The notes beneath the pieces are model-generated. The model did no database searches. It was not told where the DNA came from and was given only the letters and a program-made list of their open reading frames with translations. From positions 1 to 14,261 of the forward strand of contig JAVBKF010000234.1 of assembly GCA_031554215.1 (NCBI GenBank): 14,261 nucleotides of DNA. Direction: 5' to 3'. The stretch is from JAVBKE01 sp031554215 (GTDB lineage: Bacteria; Bacillota; Bacilli; JARBTR01). Below are positions 13,551 to 14,261 of the stretch, in pieces. Each line of letters begins with the position of its first letter. Within the stretch, counting starts at the first letter, position 1. A program made the position numbers and the translations under genes.

Positions 13551-14120
13551 CTACAAATAAGATTTTTGCATCTGTGAATCAAAGCGAAATTGTACAAAAG
13601 TGATAAAGAAAAGAATTGCTAGAGTGTCCAGCAGTATCAAATGGATGTCATAAGGCTCCGCGCTTAGTTTCATGCTGACAATACTCATCAGGTAACTAGC
13701 CAAGGTTGTCCCAAAAACAAAGATAATTAATTGATCTATTTTCTGCTTGCAAATCAGCGAAACAATTAAGAATACAAAGACAGCTTGTACCACCCGGTCA
13801 TTAAAAATATGCCAGACCGGATGGACGAAGAGCAACAAGTTTACTGAAACAACGATAAGACAAACAAGACAAACACCCGTCACAAATGAAAATATCTGGC
13901 GATTGTTATACCGACCAACACGATAAGCAAACAGACAAAAAGATAGCAGAAATGCGCCAGAGATCGGAAACAAGCCAACGTAGGTGCTCACACCTGACAT
14001 CATGATGAGCAACAGAATCGACCATAGAAAATGATTGCGATAAGTCCAATCACTATTCGTAAAAAAACAAGTATAAATCGCTAGGAACCACATGATTCCA
14101 TAGAAAATGTATCCATCCAT
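13551..14120 (-). CDS. yphA: YphA-like integral membrane protein
   Basis: A 189-residue, very hydrophobic protein with six or seven likely membrane spans (about 4-20, 30-50, 53-67, 76-98, 108-124, 129-149, 159-177) and short charged loops; the C-terminus is polar. The opening MDGYIFYGIMWFLAIYTCFF resembles B. subtilis YphA, which has the same place next to yphB. No enzyme motif is visible and its function is unknown. The ATG at 14118-14120 has AAGGGTG about 7 nt upstream; an ATG six codons earlier (14138) has a poorer site. It is the first gene of the yphA-yphB-small partner operon. No convincing promoter was found in the 106 bases between it and ypzI. Confidence 0.75.
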   Translation of the reverse strand: MDGYIFYGIMWFLAIYTCFFTNSDWTYRNHFLWSILLLIMMSGVSTYVGLFPISGAFLLSFCLFAYRVGRYNNRQIFSFVTGVCLVCLIVVSVNLLLFVHPVWHIFNDRVVQAVFVFLIVSLICKQKIDQLIIFVFGTTLASYLMSIVSMKLSAEPYDIHLILLDTLAILFFITFVQFRFDSQMQKSYL

Positions 14121-14226
14121 CCAATTCACCCTTACCATTATGCCTACCCAAAAAATTTTTTAATCAAAAATCACTACATTGGCAAAAATAAAGCGATGCT
14201 ATTTTTTTGAAGAAAGGAAGAATGTT

Positions 14227-14261
14227 GTGGGAAAAGACCGTCAAGAGAAAAAATTAAAGCA
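14227..14261 (+). CDS. ypzI: YpzI family small protein (5' end only)
   Basis: The only plus-strand gene. Eleven full codons read V/M-GKDRQEKKLK before the window ends, the characteristic start of the small YpzI family next to yphA in Bacillaceae. The start is GTG at 14227-14229, with AAAGGAAG ending 6 nt upstream. An ATG at 14222 runs into a stop after eleven codons. Function is unknown. It is divergent from yphA across an A/T-rich spacer (14121-14226). A poor TTGGCA/TATTTT pair with a 15-nt spacer is the only promoter-like sequence. Confidence 0.7.
   Translation, partial: MGKDRQEKKLK

Noticed and set aside
14121..14226. A sporulation-sigma promoter in the yphA-ypzI divergent spacer
   Set aside because: Both strands were read for sigma-E, -F, -G and -K style elements; none had both boxes at proper spacing.

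Overview
The window comes from a low-to-moderate G+C, endospore-forming Firmicute of the order Bacillales. Gene content and order follow the Bacillus subtilis aroB-aroC-ndk-hepT-menG-hepS-folE-hbs-spoIVA-gpsA-der-yphB-yphA-ypzI segment almost gene for gene. All genes except the last read on the minus strand. Differences from B. subtilis (no cheR, mtrB, yphE or yphF, and a short HepS) hint at a Planococcaceae/Caryophanaceae-type genome such as Sporosarcina or Lysinibacillus. That family-level placement is inference.

Layout in coordinate order, which is the reverse of transcription. (1) 1-2012: aroC and aroB, shikimate/chorismate synthesis, translationally coupled, with aroB cut by the window edge. 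(2) 2148-2711: ndk as its own unit with a promoter and an intrinsic terminator. (3) 2804-5112: a hepS-menG-hepT operon for the heptaprenyl side chain and final methylation of menaquinone-7, behind an extended -10 promoter. (4) 5226-5819: folE, GTP cyclohydrolase I. (5) 5830-6350: a 600-bp gene-free stretch with a pair of ~63-bp direct repeats. (6) 6352-6757: hbs (HU) with terminator and promoter. (7) 6956-8631: spoIVA, the spore-coat ATPase, with a sigma-E-type promoter overlapped by a SpoIIID-like palindrome. (8) 8690-10018: gpsA, glycerol-3-phosphate dehydrogenase. (9) 10023-12154: der (GTPase for 50S assembly), flanked on both sides by related MITE-like elements in opposite orientation. (10) 12172-12335: a promoter and a large inverted repeat that together form a ~600-nt der leader. 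(11) 12456-14120: a yphA / YIEGIA (yphB) / small YIEGIA-partner operon, probably sporulation-linked membrane proteins. (12) 14227-end: the divergent 5' end of ypzI.

The protein-coding part is conserved core genome. The unusual content is between genes: two related MITE-like elements bracketing the essential gene der, one carrying an internal duplication whose hairpin loop is flipped; terminator-type hairpins between candidate promoters and the ribosome-binding sites of both der and gpsA; a 106-nt inverted repeat in the der leader; and a perfect SpoIIID-consensus half-site in a palindrome around the spoIVA -10 element. I found no CRISPR array, rRNA, tRNA, intact transposase or new defence system. 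All family assignments come from reading motifs and from remembered homologues, not from a search.
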